Shown here one piece after another: positions 42,113 through 51,165 of a DNA stretch of 64,000 bases. The stretch's first letter is position 1. Each line of letters begins with the position of its first letter. The notes under the pieces were generated by a model. It was not told the origin of the DNA. It was given only the letters and a program-made list of their open reading frames with translations, and did no database searches. The stretch is from positions 743,672 to 807,671 of the forward strand of contig JBBCKD010000010.1 in assembly GCA_037191015.1 (NCBI GenBank). The letters run 5' to 3'. Both the position numbers and the translations under genes were made by a program. Origin of the DNA: Ravibacter sp037191015. GTDB lineage: Bacteria > Bacteroidota > Bacteroidia > Cytophagales > Spirosomataceae.

Positions 42113-42799
42113 ATGATTTCGCGATTTACAGCTCGGAGGTATATATTTTCGATAGGGGCGGCGCTAAGGGCCCTATCCTGGTGGTTCTGGCTGGTAATAT
42201 CGGCCCTGCTTATAATTCTTCTGCTCAATACCTGGGTGGTGAAGGTCGCAAAACCTTACACCTATTTTTCGATAGACTCCCTGCCTGCCAGGAACGCCGG
42301 GCTGGTTCTGGGGACCAGCAAAGGCCTGCAGGGCGGAGGTGATAACCTCTATTTCAGGTACAGGATGGAGGCCACTGCCCGGCTTTTCAAGACAGGAAAA
42401 GTAAAGTACCTCATCCTGAGCGGGAATAATGATTCGGAATACTATAATGAGCCGCAGGATATGCAAAAAGCTTTGCTGGCGCTCGGTATCCCGGCAGATG
42501 CCATGATCTCCGATTTCTCGGGGAAGAGGACCTACGATTCAATTCTCAGGGCCAAGTATCTTTTTAAGGAAAACAGCATTACGATCATCTCCCAGAATTT
42601 CCACACCGCCAGGGCGTTGTATATCGCTCATGAAGAAGGGCTCGACGCTGTAGCCTTTGCAGCGCAGGATGTACCGGAGGACTATTCCTACTATACGCTT
42701 GTCAGGGAATACCTGGCGAGAGTGAAAGCGATTCTTGATGTGCATCTGCTCCGGCCTGAAGCCGATATCACCTTTAACGAGGAGCAGAAAAAGAAATAG
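42113..42799 (+). CDS. SanA/YdcF-family (DUF218) membrane protein
   Basis: About 228 residues from ATG 42113; a TTG at 42047 overlapping the parC stop is an alternative. One transmembrane helix (WFWLVISALLIILLLNTWVV) anchors a periplasmic DUF218 domain: AGLVLGTSKGLQGG, KYLILSGNNDSEYYNEPQDMQKALLALGIP, SKRTYDSILRAKYLF, IISQNFHTARALYIA. E. coli SanA is linked to vancomycin exclusion and ElyC to peptidoglycan precursor handling; the exact role is unknown. A strong terminator follows. Confidence 0.87.
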   Translation: MISRFTARRYIFSIGAALRALSWWFWLVISALLIILLLNTWVVKVAKPYTYFSIDSLPARNAGLVLGTSKGLQGGGDNLYFRYRMEATARLFKTGKVKYLILSGNNDSEYYNEPQDMQKALLALGIPADAMISDFSGKRTYDSILRAKYLFKENSITIISQNFHTARALYIAHEEGLDAVAFAAQDVPEDYSYYTLVREYLARVKAILDVHLLRPEADITFNEEQKKK

Positions 42800-42821
42800 C
42801 AGCAGGTTTTAATAAGCCAAA

Positions 42822-42869
42822 GTCCCCAAAAACGCCAGTTCTCTGTGTTTTTGGGGACTTATTTTTTGC
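42822..42869 (+). terminator. Terminator after the SanA-like gene
   Basis: A perfect 14-bp stem AAGTCCCCAAAAAC/GTTTTTGGGGACTT with a 13-base loop, then ATTTTTT. It also lies just behind the end of the convergent DUF4374 gene. Confidence 0.85.
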
Positions 42870-42881
42870 TTTGATAAATTA

Positions 42882-44234
42882 TTAATATGATCCCAGGTAG
42901 AATGATCCTGACTGGCCTGTCAGCGTAGCCCCTTTGGTTACGGCTTTTGTTTTCCAGTTGATGACATATAGTTTACCGGCTTCGCCCGGCGGGGTCAGCG
43001 GCACATATACATAGTCTTCACTTACGGTGATATTCTGGTACTGGCTGAAATCAAGTGTCGATTCGTAATCATTGCTGATTTTGGTGGCGGTTTTAGCATT
43101 CAGATCAACCATCGCCAGGTAGCCGCCTGTACCGCTTCCTTTGTCATACAAAACGATCCCGATACCGTCTTTGATATATCTCCAGGCCTGGATACGGGTA
43201 CTTGTTTCACCCAAAGCGGTGTTCAGGTTAAATTCGTAAGAATTGTCATAGTCATTGGTTGCGCTGCTTATACGCAGTATCTGGTGACCCACCCATTGGC
43301 CGGTAGCAGCCTGGTAGATGTGACCGTCGTCACCTACATACTGTGTCATGGTGCGGTAGGAGTGGTTGTTGGTCTTAGCAACAGTTGAGGTGATCAGCTT
43401 GGGGTTTTGCAGAGACGGGTAGTCTACCACCAGTGTAACGGTACCTATTGTCCTGTTGGCGTTGTCGTTGGCCCAGGTAGGGAGGCCGCTGGCATTATAT
43501 GACAGCTTGGTCGGATCTACTTTGCTGACGTTACAGCCGATGAAAACTTTTGTCTGGTCTTTGTTTAATATCGGGACGTCGATCCGGCCGACTGAGTAGC
43601 CCTGGGCTTCCAGCTCGGCGGGGAAAGGAAAATCAAACAGCGTAGAGTTACGCATCTTGGGGTTCTCCAGGTCGATGTCGGCTATTCTCACCTGCCCTCT
43701 TGTATACTGGTAAACGTGGTTGGGAGCTTCGCCCGTAGTAACAGTGGTGCTTCCTGTCAAATGAACGCCGATACCGATATCTTCCGCTGCTTTGGTCCAG
43801 CGGGGAGAGGTGCCGATGATATCGGACAGGTCCAGCTCATTTCCTGTATCCTGGAAAGTAGCTGCACCTTTTACAAGATATTTGTTGAATACCCCGCCGT
43901 CTTCGCCGGTATATTGTATGTTATACAGCTCTGTGCCGTCTTCCGAACCTTGTACACGGGCTGTGCGGGCCGAACGGAGTTCAAAGCCGTTCTGATAGAT
44001 ATTGAGTGAAAAACCAGGATCGATAGCCTGCTCATGGGTAATGGCGTATGCCTTTGTGCCTCCGTTACCGGCTGTGCCGGCTGCGTCGGGGATTGAAGCC
44101 GTCAGCGTAATGAACTCCCGCGCATCTCCCCCGATTATCTGCTGTTCCTCCGGGCCGTCGTCCTTACAACCGGCCATCGTACCTAAAATGATCACAGCAG
44201 GTAATAAAACTGCCCTAAACTTTGTTGTGCTCAT
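42882..44234 (-). CDS. DUF4374 lipoprotein (XusB-like), copy 1
   Basis: 450 residues with a lipobox (GTMAGCKDDG), thus an outer-membrane, probably surface-exposed lipoprotein. The body is an all-beta repeat structure consistent with a propeller (KAYAITHEQ, EDGTELYNIQYTG, GQVRIADIDLENPKM, TVTLVVDYPSL, YLAMVDLNAKTATKI, LYVINWKTKAVTKG). It follows its TonB receptor after 12 bases. By analogy with the Bacteroides Xus system, as I remember it, such lipoproteins capture ferric siderophores for the receptor. A second, diverged copy is at 55182-56471. Confidence 0.85.
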   Translation of the reverse strand: MSTTKFRAVLLPAVIILGTMAGCKDDGPEEQQIIGGDAREFITLTASIPDAAGTAGNGGTKAYAITHEQAIDPGFSLNIYQNGFELRSARTARVQGSEDGTELYNIQYTGEDGGVFNKYLVKGAATFQDTGNELDLSDIIGTSPRWTKAAEDIGIGVHLTGSTTVTTGEAPNHVYQYTRGQVRIADIDLENPKMRNSTLFDFPFPAELEAQGYSVGRIDVPILNKDQTKVFIGCNVSKVDPTKLSYNASGLPTWANDNANRTIGTVTLVVDYPSLQNPKLITSTVAKTNNHSYRTMTQYVGDDGHIYQAATGQWVGHQILRISSATNDYDNSYEFNLNTALGETSTRIQAWRYIKDGIGIVLYDKGSGTGGYLAMVDLNAKTATKISNDYESTLDFSQYQNITVSEDYVYVPLTPPGEAGKLYVINWKTKAVTKGATLTGQSGSFYLGSY

Positions 44235-44246
44235 GTTTGACTTTAT

Positions 44247-46709
44247 TTATAAAAATTTACTAATCGTATAATTCAACTTGACAGAAATACTTCTTCCTGG
44301 TTTCTGTACGCCGAAATTGTCATATATCTCAGCGTTCAGGACGTTTTTAAGGTCCAGGCTTACCACCATCTTGCCATTCGGCAACCGGTAGCTGCTGCCT
44401 ATATCGTGATAAAACTGGGTAGGTGTGGTAAACCATTCCGAAGCCATCCAGATGGTATTGAAGGGAGCGACGTAGCCGCTATTGTAATAAACGTTGAGGA
44501 TAGAGCTTTTTTGGAATACATCGTTGAGACGGTACTGCACGCTCCCGTTTATCGTAAAGAACGGTTCATTGGGCAATTGCAGATCATAAAGGTCATGGGG
44601 CTTGCCGTTTTCGTCATACTCCTGTTTAAACAATGAATTGAACTTGGAAAAGTTAAACAGGGCATTCAGCTTGTTATCATACACATAGATGATCTCTCCT
44701 TCAAACCCCCTGGACTGTGTTTTTCCTAAGTTTATATATTTGGTAAATTCGATATCCCCGTCGCTTTCCCGTCCCTGAACGATCCGGTCTTCTACCGCCC
44801 GCAGGGTTATTTTGTTGAACCCGTTTCTCCAGAAGGTGCTTCCGTACAGGGTGAGCTTGTGTTTCCCGATGTTTACCGCCCCGTAGCGGAACCCGAGGTT
44901 GTAGTTTACATTCTTTTCGGGTATCAGGTCCGGATTTTCGAGGATGTTGTTATCGGGGTCGCCGTACAGCTGCGACTCGGTGGCTACCACGTAAGAGTTT
45001 TCGGTAGATCCTATGATATAAAGATGAGGTATTACATTGTAGGAAACGGTAGCCCCGTATCCGCGATTATTATTGACGCTCTTATTTTTAACCCTGTTTA
45101 TAGTCGTTACGTCACCTTCCGTGATGAGTTCCGGCCTGGTCTGGATGGTTCTGTTGAAGGTATATTTAGCGAGCAGGTTTGTTTTTAATTTGTTATTCAA
45201 TATCTGGGACTCGTAGTTACCGGCGATGATATTGTTCATGATATTGCTCGTGGTTACCATGTTTTTATTCACCGGGTTTAACAGATCATTATCGTCCCTG
45301 TCGGTGGTTTCCATCTTATGGTTGAGGGACACTCTATGGCCCGATGCGATCGTATACGACAAGTTGGTACGCATGTTGGTGATCCGGCGGTTAATATCCG
45401 TGATGCTTTTCGCGCCCTGCTGTCCCATTCCCGCGACGGGAGGCACCGGTATTGCTACGCCGTTCCGGATGAGCATCCTGGGGTTGCCGTCCCAGTTGTA
45501 CATCTGGCCCACGGTATCCTGTACGAAAGTGCTTCGGAAGCTCCGGACGGCGTTTACGTTCAGCGACACTCCTTTGACAAGGAAATTGTTCTTATTATAA
45601 TTCAGCGTAAACACATGGGCTTCGTATTCGGCGAATCTTCCGACATAGGGCCTGGCCATGGTAGTACCGTGAGGGATCTCGCTATAAGTATCGGAGATAT
45701 TGTACCCCAGGAAGAACCGGTCGGCCCATTTCACGTCGGTGAAGCCCACCTCAAAGCGTCCGCCGACAGATTTGTAGGTGTCATTAAACCTTTTGGCCCT
45801 GTAATACCGCTCCAGTGTGCGATCAGGATGCACGAATTTGGAAAACTTTCCCCAGGTGGTGTAGCTGTTGTCGGTATAGGTATAAAAAACCGAGGCCCTG
45901 GTCGTAAACCCGGTCTTTGTATCCCGGTAGGAGCCTGACAGGTCGGACTGGAACGTATTAAAAGACCCGTAGGAAGCCGCAGCGGTAATATTGTTTTGAG
46001 AAGCGTCTTTTTTCAAAACCACATTGATGGCCCCCCCGACATAATCTCCCGACAGGTGGGCCGGAAGCACTCCTTTATATACTTCGATGCGTTCTATCAT
46101 CGCCGGCGGGATGTTGTTCAGGTTAAAGGAAGAGCCGTATGTGGATAACTCTATGCCATCCAGGAACAAGCCTACCGCACTGCCCGACATACCATTCAGA
46201 TTGTACTCTACACGCGACCCTACGCCCCCGTTCTGCCGGACCCTTACCCCTACGGTCCGGTCTAACAGCTCATTGGTGTTCAGGTTTCTCAGGGAGGCTT
46301 CCTTGGTCTCGATGACCGCCACAGCAAATCCTTTGGTTTCAATTTCCTTCTTCTCGGTTTTCCCGAAGACTCTGACTTCCTTGAGATCAATACCTGATTG
46401 GGGGAGAACTTCAAACGAAACTTCCTGGGACCGCCGGTTCACAACTATTCCGAAGTTCTTCGGCTGAATTTCCAGCGACGTTACCTGCGCTTCGTACGTT
46501 CCGAAAGGAACATTTTTAAATTCGAAAAAACCTTCCCCATCCGAGATAACGGCAATATCGGTTTTGTCCAGCCGGATCGTAGCGAATGAAACTCCGTCAC
46601 CACCTTCTTTCTGTACTTTCCCCTTTACAACACCTGTTCGCGGCGCTCCCGTTTGGGCAAAAGAGGAAAAAGCCATCAGGCTTAATAAGGCTATGTATAA
46701 GTATTTCAA
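44247..46709 (-). CDS. TonB-dependent receptor paired with DUF4374 protein, copy 1
   Basis: 820 residues. A signal peptide (LLSLMAFSSFAQ), a carboxypeptidase-like domain (GKVQKEGGDGVSFATIRLDKTD), and a plug with NTNELLDRTVGVRVRQNGG, SAVGLFLDGIEL and MIERIEVYKGVLPAHLSGDYVGGAINVVLKK precede the barrel. It is paralogous to the receptor at 52697 (NRTAGVRIRQTGG, ERVEVYKGVLPVGLGADALGGAINLV). Both are followed by a DUF4374 gene. Substrate is probably a ferric chelate. A full promoter with an operator-like motif is upstream at 46778-46807. Confidence 0.9.
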   Translation of the reverse strand: MKYLYIALLSLMAFSSFAQTGAPRTGVVKGKVQKEGGDGVSFATIRLDKTDIAVISDGEGFFEFKNVPFGTYEAQVTSLEIQPKNFGIVVNRRSQEVSFEVLPQSGIDLKEVRVFGKTEKKEIETKGFAVAVIETKEASLRNLNTNELLDRTVGVRVRQNGGVGSRVEYNLNGMSGSAVGLFLDGIELSTYGSSFNLNNIPPAMIERIEVYKGVLPAHLSGDYVGGAINVVLKKDASQNNITAAASYGSFNTFQSDLSGSYRDTKTGFTTRASVFYTYTDNSYTTWGKFSKFVHPDRTLERYYRAKRFNDTYKSVGGRFEVGFTDVKWADRFFLGYNISDTYSEIPHGTTMARPYVGRFAEYEAHVFTLNYNKNNFLVKGVSLNVNAVRSFRSTFVQDTVGQMYNWDGNPRMLIRNGVAIPVPPVAGMGQQGAKSITDINRRITNMRTNLSYTIASGHRVSLNHKMETTDRDDNDLLNPVNKNMVTTSNIMNNIIAGNYESQILNNKLKTNLLAKYTFNRTIQTRPELITEGDVTTINRVKNKSVNNNRGYGATVSYNVIPHLYIIGSTENSYVVATESQLYGDPDNNILENPDLIPEKNVNYNLGFRYGAVNIGKHKLTLYGSTFWRNGFNKITLRAVEDRIVQGRESDGDIEFTKYINLGKTQSRGFEGEIIYVYDNKLNALFNFSKFNSLFKQEYDENGKPHDLYDLQLPNEPFFTINGSVQYRLNDVFQKSSILNVYYNSGYVAPFNTIWMASEWFTTPTQFYHDIGSSYRLPNGKMVVSLDLKNVLNAEIYDNFGVQKPGRSISVKLNYTISKFL

Positions 46710-47037
46710 TTCAGTAAAATTTTTAACCTTATATAGATTTAAGCTTATTTAGATAAAGACCAGGCAATATTGTTGCGCAAAGATAGACTAATTCTAAATA
46801 ATAGCAAGGCAGTAAATAGAAAAATTGTTTAAAAACTAGATTTTTATTTGGATGAAGATCCTTTTTTACCACTGAAAGCGTCATATTGCCGTTTCAAAAT
46901 AAATTAAATTGTATTTTTTTTAGTTTTTTTCGGAAAGAAAAATTTCCTGGTACGCAGTTAAAAGGAGACGCTTTTCTGTATTTCGAGGAAAATGCTCGAA
47001 AATCTCGTCTCCATTTTTTTGCTACATTGCGTTACAT
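46710..47037. other. Divergent control region of the receptor and DUF5686 genes
   Basis: An AT-rich stretch without genes. It contains the minus-strand receptor promoter at 46778-46807, a TTATTTAGA/TCTAAATAA pair of half-sites at about 46745-46753 and 46793-46801, and the leader of the plus-strand DUF5686 gene, for which no clear promoter is visible. Confidence 0.5.
46778..46807 (-). promoter_or_regulatory. Promoter of the receptor-DUF4374 operon with embedded operator-like motif
   Basis: On the minus strand: TTG (46807-46805), 19 bases, then TATCTTTG (46785-46778), an exact -7 element. The spacer contains ATTTAGAATTAGTC running into TA, a loose palindrome of the TTTAGA...TCTA type, placed where a metal-responsive repressor would block polymerase. 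Confidence 0.6.
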
Positions 47038-49560
47038 ATGGCAGCGATACAGAAATTTATACTTTTCCTGTTTTTTATTTCAGTGTTCTATCCCGGGGAG
47101 GGGAAGGGGCAATCTTTGTATAAGATAAAAGGAAGGGTGACGGATGCTGCTACCGGAGAAGGGGTTCCGTTTGCATCTGTCGGTATAATCGCTTCTTTAT
47201 CAGGAGTGAATACTGATTTTGACGGGTATTATGAGATTACCTATACGCCTCCCGCCGATTCAATTTTTGTCACAAGCGTCGGTTACCGCAGGAATACAAA
47301 AGGAATTGTACGGAATCAAGCTGAGCAGACCATCGACTTCCAGGTGGCCGCAGAGCCGTATGCGCTGAAGGAGGTGGTGGTCAGGGCGGGGGAGAACCCC
47401 GCATGGGCAGTGATCAGGAAGGTAGTGGCAGCCCGTAAAGCCAACAACCCGGACAGGCAGGCCGCTTCGCAATATGAAAGCTATACCAGGACCCAGATAG
47501 ACGTCAATAAGCTTACTGAAAAATTCAAAAGCAGGAAGTCCGTAAAGCAGATAACCGATATCATTGACCGGTTCGAGGAGATAAAAGGAGAAGAAGGGGA
47601 AACGGTGGTGCCTGTTTTTATCTCAGAGTCGGTGTCGGAAGTTTTTCTCCGGAATAACCCGTTAAAGCGGAAGGAGGTGATCAGGAAGACCCTGGTTTCG
47701 GGAGTAGGTATGGACGACAGCGGGCTGGTATCGCAGGTGATAGGCTCTTCATTCCAGCAGTATAATTTTTATAAGGACTGGCTGCGGATCCTTGAAAAGG
47801 ACTTTGTTTCCCCGATATCGGACAGCTGGAAGCTATATTACGAGTATTTTCTCGCCGACAGTATTCCCAATGGCGAAGGATATGATTATAAGATAGAATT
47901 TGAGCCGAAGAGGGCGCAGGACCTGGCGTTTGCGGGGACGATGTGGATCGATGGCGAGAGCTATGCGCTCACACAGATAGACGTATCCATACTTCCGCAG
48001 ACGAATATCAACTATATAGATAACCTTAAAATTCAGCAGGAATACGGGCAGCCGGAAGAAGGGTCGGCCTGGATGCCCCTGAAAACCCGGGTGCTGATAG
48101 ACGTCGAGCAGATCAATAAAACTGCGCCGGGACTGCTTCTTAAGTTTTATACGGCCAACAGCGGGTTTGTGCTCGACCAGCCCAGGCATCCGAAATTTTA
48201 TGATACAGAAATAGAGCTTAGCGCCGACTATATGGACTCGGACGCGGGTTACTGGCAGTCGAAGCGTCCCGAGAATCTTTCTGCTGCCGAGAAGCTGTCG
48301 TTCCAGGTGATCGACTCTATTTCAAACGTGCCCATGATCAGGACCTACACCGAGGTCCTGAATATCTTTGTGAACGGCTATAAGAATATCGACAGGCTGA
48401 ACCTGGACTTCGGGCCATACCTGTATGCCTACGCATTTAACAACGTAGAGGGCCACAGGCTGCGGCTGGGGGTAAAAACCGATGAAGAATTCAGCAAAAA
48501 GTGGATATTGAGCGGCTACGGAGCCTATGGCTTTAAGGACAGGGAGTTTAAATACAGGCTGGGAGTCGACCATATCTTTTCGAGAAAACCCTGGACGACA
48601 GGCGGTATGCATTACCAGTACGATATAGAGCGGATGGGGCTGACCAGGGAAACCATCGGTTCGAGCACCATTTTCGGTGCTTTTTCGCGATATGGCAATT
48701 TCAGGCGGGCCTATATGCAGAGCGACGCTTATTTGTACCTGAAGCGGGAAATTGCCAAAGGATTGACGCACCAGATCACACTCAGGAACAGGGCTTTTGA
48801 CCCGTTGTTCCCGTTCTACTACCGGACCGACCTCAGGCAGGGCGATAATTCGCCGGTCAGCAGCTCCTACCGCACGACCGAGCTTGAGTTTGAAACAAGG
48901 CTCGCCCACCGGGAGACTTTCCTGCTCAACAATAATGAGCGGATCAGCCTGGGTAATGCAAATGCGCCCATAGTCTCCATCAGGTACGCAATTGGTCTGA
49001 AAGGAATGTTCGGCGGCGATTTTCACTACCACAAGCTGAGGCTTAATGTGAAGCAGAGCTTCAGGCTGGGGTTTGTCGGGCGGACTACCTATGAAGCCAA
49101 TTTCGGGTATATTCCATCTGAGCTCCCTTACCCGATGCTGTATACGCCTTTGGGCAATGAATCGTGGTTTTACGTGGAGAATGCCTTTAACCTGATGAAT
49201 TACTTCGAATTTATCAGCGACCGTTACGCTACCCTGCGGGTGGAGCACGACGACAACGGGTTTATTCTGAACCGGATCCCGGCGATCCGGCGGTTAAAGC
49301 TGCGGCTGCTCGCCACAGGAAGGCTCTACTATGGCGACCTGAGCTCCGGCAACCGTAATATAACGCCGACCCACGATCCGTTTGGAAACCCGGTTGAAAC
49401 CTTTAAAACGCTTGGAAAGCAACCGTATGTCGAAGTAGGGTACGGGATCAACAATATTTTCAGGGTAGGCAGAATAGATTTTGTCCACCGGCTGACTTAC
49501 AGGAACGAGCCTGAAATAAGCAAATTCGCAGTGAAGGTGTCGTTCTGGTTCAATATCTGA
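47038..49560 (+). CDS. DUF5686 outer-membrane protein with carboxypeptidase-like domain
   Basis: 840 residues. A signal peptide (FILFLFFISVFYPGEGKGQ) precedes a CarboxypepD_reg-like beta domain (KIKGRVTDAATGEGVPFASVGI), a middle region typical of DUF5686 (ENPAWAVIRKVVAARKANNP, the histidine-poor YESYTRTQIDV), and a C-terminal part with alternating strands ending in KVSFWFNI, consistent with an outer-membrane barrel. Common in Bacteroidota; function unknown. Stands alone, convergent with the ABC ATPase gene. Confidence 0.85.
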   Translation: MAAIQKFILFLFFISVFYPGEGKGQSLYKIKGRVTDAATGEGVPFASVGIIASLSGVNTDFDGYYEITYTPPADSIFVTSVGYRRNTKGIVRNQAEQTIDFQVAAEPYALKEVVVRAGENPAWAVIRKVVAARKANNPDRQAASQYESYTRTQIDVNKLTEKFKSRKSVKQITDIIDRFEEIKGEEGETVVPVFISESVSEVFLRNNPLKRKEVIRKTLVSGVGMDDSGLVSQVIGSSFQQYNFYKDWLRILEKDFVSPISDSWKLYYEYFLADSIPNGEGYDYKIEFEPKRAQDLAFAGTMWIDGESYALTQIDVSILPQTNINYIDNLKIQQEYGQPEEGSAWMPLKTRVLIDVEQINKTAPGLLLKFYTANSGFVLDQPRHPKFYDTEIELSADYMDSDAGYWQSKRPENLSAAEKLSFQVIDSISNVPMIRTYTEVLNIFVNGYKNIDRLNLDFGPYLYAYAFNNVEGHRLRLGVKTDEEFSKKWILSGYGAYGFKDREFKYRLGVDHIFSRKPWTTGGMHYQYDIERMGLTRETIGSSTIFGAFSRYGNFRRAYMQSDAYLYLKREIAKGLTHQITLRNRAFDPLFPFYYRTDLRQGDNSPVSSSYRTTELEFETRLAHRETFLLNNNERISLGNANAPIVSIRYAIGLKGMFGGDFHYHKLRLNVKQSFRLGFVGRTTYEANFGYIPSELPYPMLYTPLGNESWFYVENAFNLMNYFEFISDRYATLRVEHDDNGFILNRIPAIRRLKLRLLATGRLYYGDLSSGNRNITPTHDPFGNPVETFKTLGKQPYVEVGYGINNIFRVGRIDFVHRLTYRNEPEISKFAVKVSFWFNI

Positions 49561-49567
49561 GACTTAA

Positions 49568-49650
49568 TGGAAAGTTGAAAATTGAAAGTTGAAAGTGGAA
49601 AATTTCAATAACTCTCAACTCTCAACTTTCAACTCTCAACTTTCAACTCC
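49568..49650. repeat. Inverted clusters of GTTGAAA-type short repeats
   Basis: Plus-strand units AAAGTTGAAA / ATTGAAAG (49568-49600) are followed by CTCAACTTTCAA units (about 49611-49648), so the two halves can fold into a long imperfect hairpin. It separates two convergent genes and probably ends both transcripts. The right half encodes the last residues (GVES) of the ABC ATPase. Confidence 0.6.
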
Positions 49651-50640
49651 AATTACATCTTTTTCACTGTATCTCAGGAAAATGGTCTGCCCGGGCCTGA
49701 GATCATTTCTCAGCCGGTATACGACCCACCACAGGCCTTTTTTAATTTCACAGCTGTATTCCCAGTGAATACCCCGGAAGTGCGTATGGCGGACCTGTGC
49801 TTCGATGTGGGCGCCGGACGGCCGCTGCTTCGAAACCCTGACTTTTTCGGGGCGTACAAACTGCTGCCGGTTTTTCCCGATCCAGTTGACATTGCCGGTA
49901 AGCTCGGCAACGTAGGCGTTCACAGGATGTTCATAAATACTGAGCGGCGACCCGGTCTGGACTACCCTGCCTTTTCTCAGGACCACGAGATTATCCGCCC
50001 AGTCCATGGCTTCCGTAGGGGCATGGGTAACGAAAATGCAGGATTGCTTCTCTTTCGATTTCAATAGCTGGAAAAGCTTCGTAAGCCGCGACCGGTTAAG
50101 CCCGTCGAGATGTGCAAACGTTTCATCGAGCAGCAGCAGGTCGGGCAGCTCCGATAGCGCCATCGCAATGGCGGTTCTCTGTTTTTCGCCGCCTGACAGC
50201 GATTTGGCTTTCTGATCTTTTACTTCCTCCAGGCCGGCCAGGTCTATCAGCTCCTGCGTCCGCTTTTCGATGTATTCCGGGAGCCCCAGCCTGATGGGAT
50301 AAGCGATATTTTCCCATACGGTCAGGTTGGGAAATAAATGGAATTCCTGGTGAACAAGCTTGATCCGGGCATGGCCCCTTATCAATTGTGACGCTACGTC
50401 GGGCAGAGACTCATCATGAAGCAATACTTCGCCTTCAGAGGCGTCCAGGTAGCGGGCTGCGATCTGCAGAAGCGTGCTTTTCCCCGATCCGCTTTCTCCC
50501 AGGATGCCGATCCAATGACCTGCAGGAAGCCGGAATGATACCTGCTCGAGGGCCTTTGACCCATCGTAGCTTTTAGTGACCTGTTTTAGTTCGAATAGAA
50601 ACGGAGTTGTCTTATCGTTTGGTTGAGGCGAAGAAGGCAT
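49636..50640 (-). CDS. ABC transporter ATP-binding protein (CUT1/PotA-like), orphan
   Basis: 334 residues from ATG 50640. Walker A GESGSGKSTLL, Q-loop VHQEFHLFPNLTVWENIAYP, signature LSGGEKQRTAIAMAL, Walker B LLLLDETFAHLD and the switch histidine VTHAPTEAMD are intact. A C-terminal TOBE-like domain begins at about residue 250 (FVRPEKVRV ... FRGIHWEYSCEI). This fits the importer ATPases for spermidine, iron or molybdate. No permease or binding protein is adjacent, so its partners must be elsewhere. The C-terminus is encoded within short repeats. Confidence 0.87.
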   Translation of the reverse strand: MPSSPQPNDKTTPFLFELKQVTKSYDGSKALEQVSFRLPAGHWIGILGESGSGKSTLLQIAARYLDASEGEVLLHDESLPDVASQLIRGHARIKLVHQEFHLFPNLTVWENIAYPIRLGLPEYIEKRTQELIDLAGLEEVKDQKAKSLSGGEKQRTAIAMALSELPDLLLLDETFAHLDGLNRSRLTKLFQLLKSKEKQSCIFVTHAPTEAMDWADNLVVLRKGRVVQTGSPLSIYEHPVNAYVAELTGNVNWIGKNRQQFVRPEKVRVSKQRPSGAHIEAQVRHTHFRGIHWEYSCEIKKGLWWVVYRLRNDLRPGQTIFLRYSEKDVIGVES

Positions 50641-50715
50641 AGGTGTCGGAAAAATCGATTTACGAATGTATAAATAATTGAACTGCTTTACAAAGTGATG
50701 TTGACTCCTCCCCGC

Positions 50716-50746
50716 CAGACTCCCGATCCCCGGGATCGGGAGTCTG
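50716..50746. repeat. Perfect 15-bp palindrome between divergent genes
   Basis: CAGACTCCCGATCCC at 50716-50730 and its reverse complement at 50732-50746 surround a single C. There is no T-run, and the genes on both sides point away from it, so it is not a normal terminator; it may be a REP-type element or a protein site. Confidence 0.65.
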
Positions 50747-50781
50747 CTTCTCAGCTTACAAGCAAGGTAAGCGTTAGAAAA

Positions 50782-50837
50782 ATATTTACTACAAATATTG
50801 TAAATTAAAAAATTATTACAACTTTTGTAGTAAATAT
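50782..50837. promoter_or_regulatory. PadR operator: 22-bp near-perfect inverted repeats
   Basis: ATATTTACTACAAATATTGTAA (arms written as 50782-50803) and 50816-50837 are reverse complements at 20 of 22 positions. Each arm contains TACTACA, and the second ends TGTAGTA, as in PadR operators. The repeats cover both promoter elements of the padR gene, so autorepression is likely. Confidence 0.75.
50798..50827 (+). promoter_or_regulatory. Promoter of the padR gene
   Basis: TTG (50798-50800), 19 bases and AACTTTTG (50820-50827), one mismatch from TAnnTTTG. Both elements lie within the inverted repeats. The start codon is 17 bases downstream of the -7 element. Confidence 0.6.
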
Positions 50838-50844
50838 ATAAAAT

Positions 50845-51165
50845 ATGAATCTCGGAGAATTTGAAGAGCTGGTGTTGCTTATCGTTGCCATCATGAACGG
50901 AAAGGCTTACGGTATAGGCATCATTGACGAGCTGGAAAAGCGAACAGGGAGATCGGCAGCCATTGGCGCTGTACAAACCGTACTTAAACGTATGGAAGGC
51001 AAGGGCCTTGTCGTATCGGAATTTGGAGAAGCTACCAGCGAACGTGGTGGCAAACGTAAGCGCCATTATACCATTACGGCAGAAGGTAAGCAAGTGCTGG
51101 CTCAGAAAAGGGAGCAACGCATCACACTCTGGAGAGCGATACCCAAAATGATACTGGACGTATGA
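50845..51165 (+). CDS. PadR-family transcriptional regulator
   Basis: A 106-residue winged-helix repressor. Pattern: LGEFEELVLLIVAIMNGKAYGIGIIDELEKRTGR, then VQTVLKRMEGKGLVVSEFGEATSERGGKRKRHYTITAEGK for the recognition helix and wing, and a short C-terminal helix. In Cytophagales such small PadR genes usually precede membrane proteins with a permease-prefix domain. That is so here: the next gene overlaps its stop by four bases. Ligand unknown. It probably represses itself through the repeats at 50782-50837. Confidence 0.93.
   Translation: MNLGEFEELVLLIVAIMNGKAYGIGIIDELEKRTGRSAAIGAVQTVLKRMEGKGLVVSEFGEATSERGGKRKRHYTITAEGKQVLAQKREQRITLWRAIPKMILDV

Noticed and set aside
48322..49248. 308-codon frame opposite the DUF5686 gene
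   Set aside because: Antisense shadow; the plus-strand protein is clearly the real product.
49568..49650. CRISPR-like appearance of spaced short repeats
   Set aside because: Units are 7-10 bases, change orientation halfway and have no regular spacers; no cas genes are present. No CRISPR array is seen in the window.
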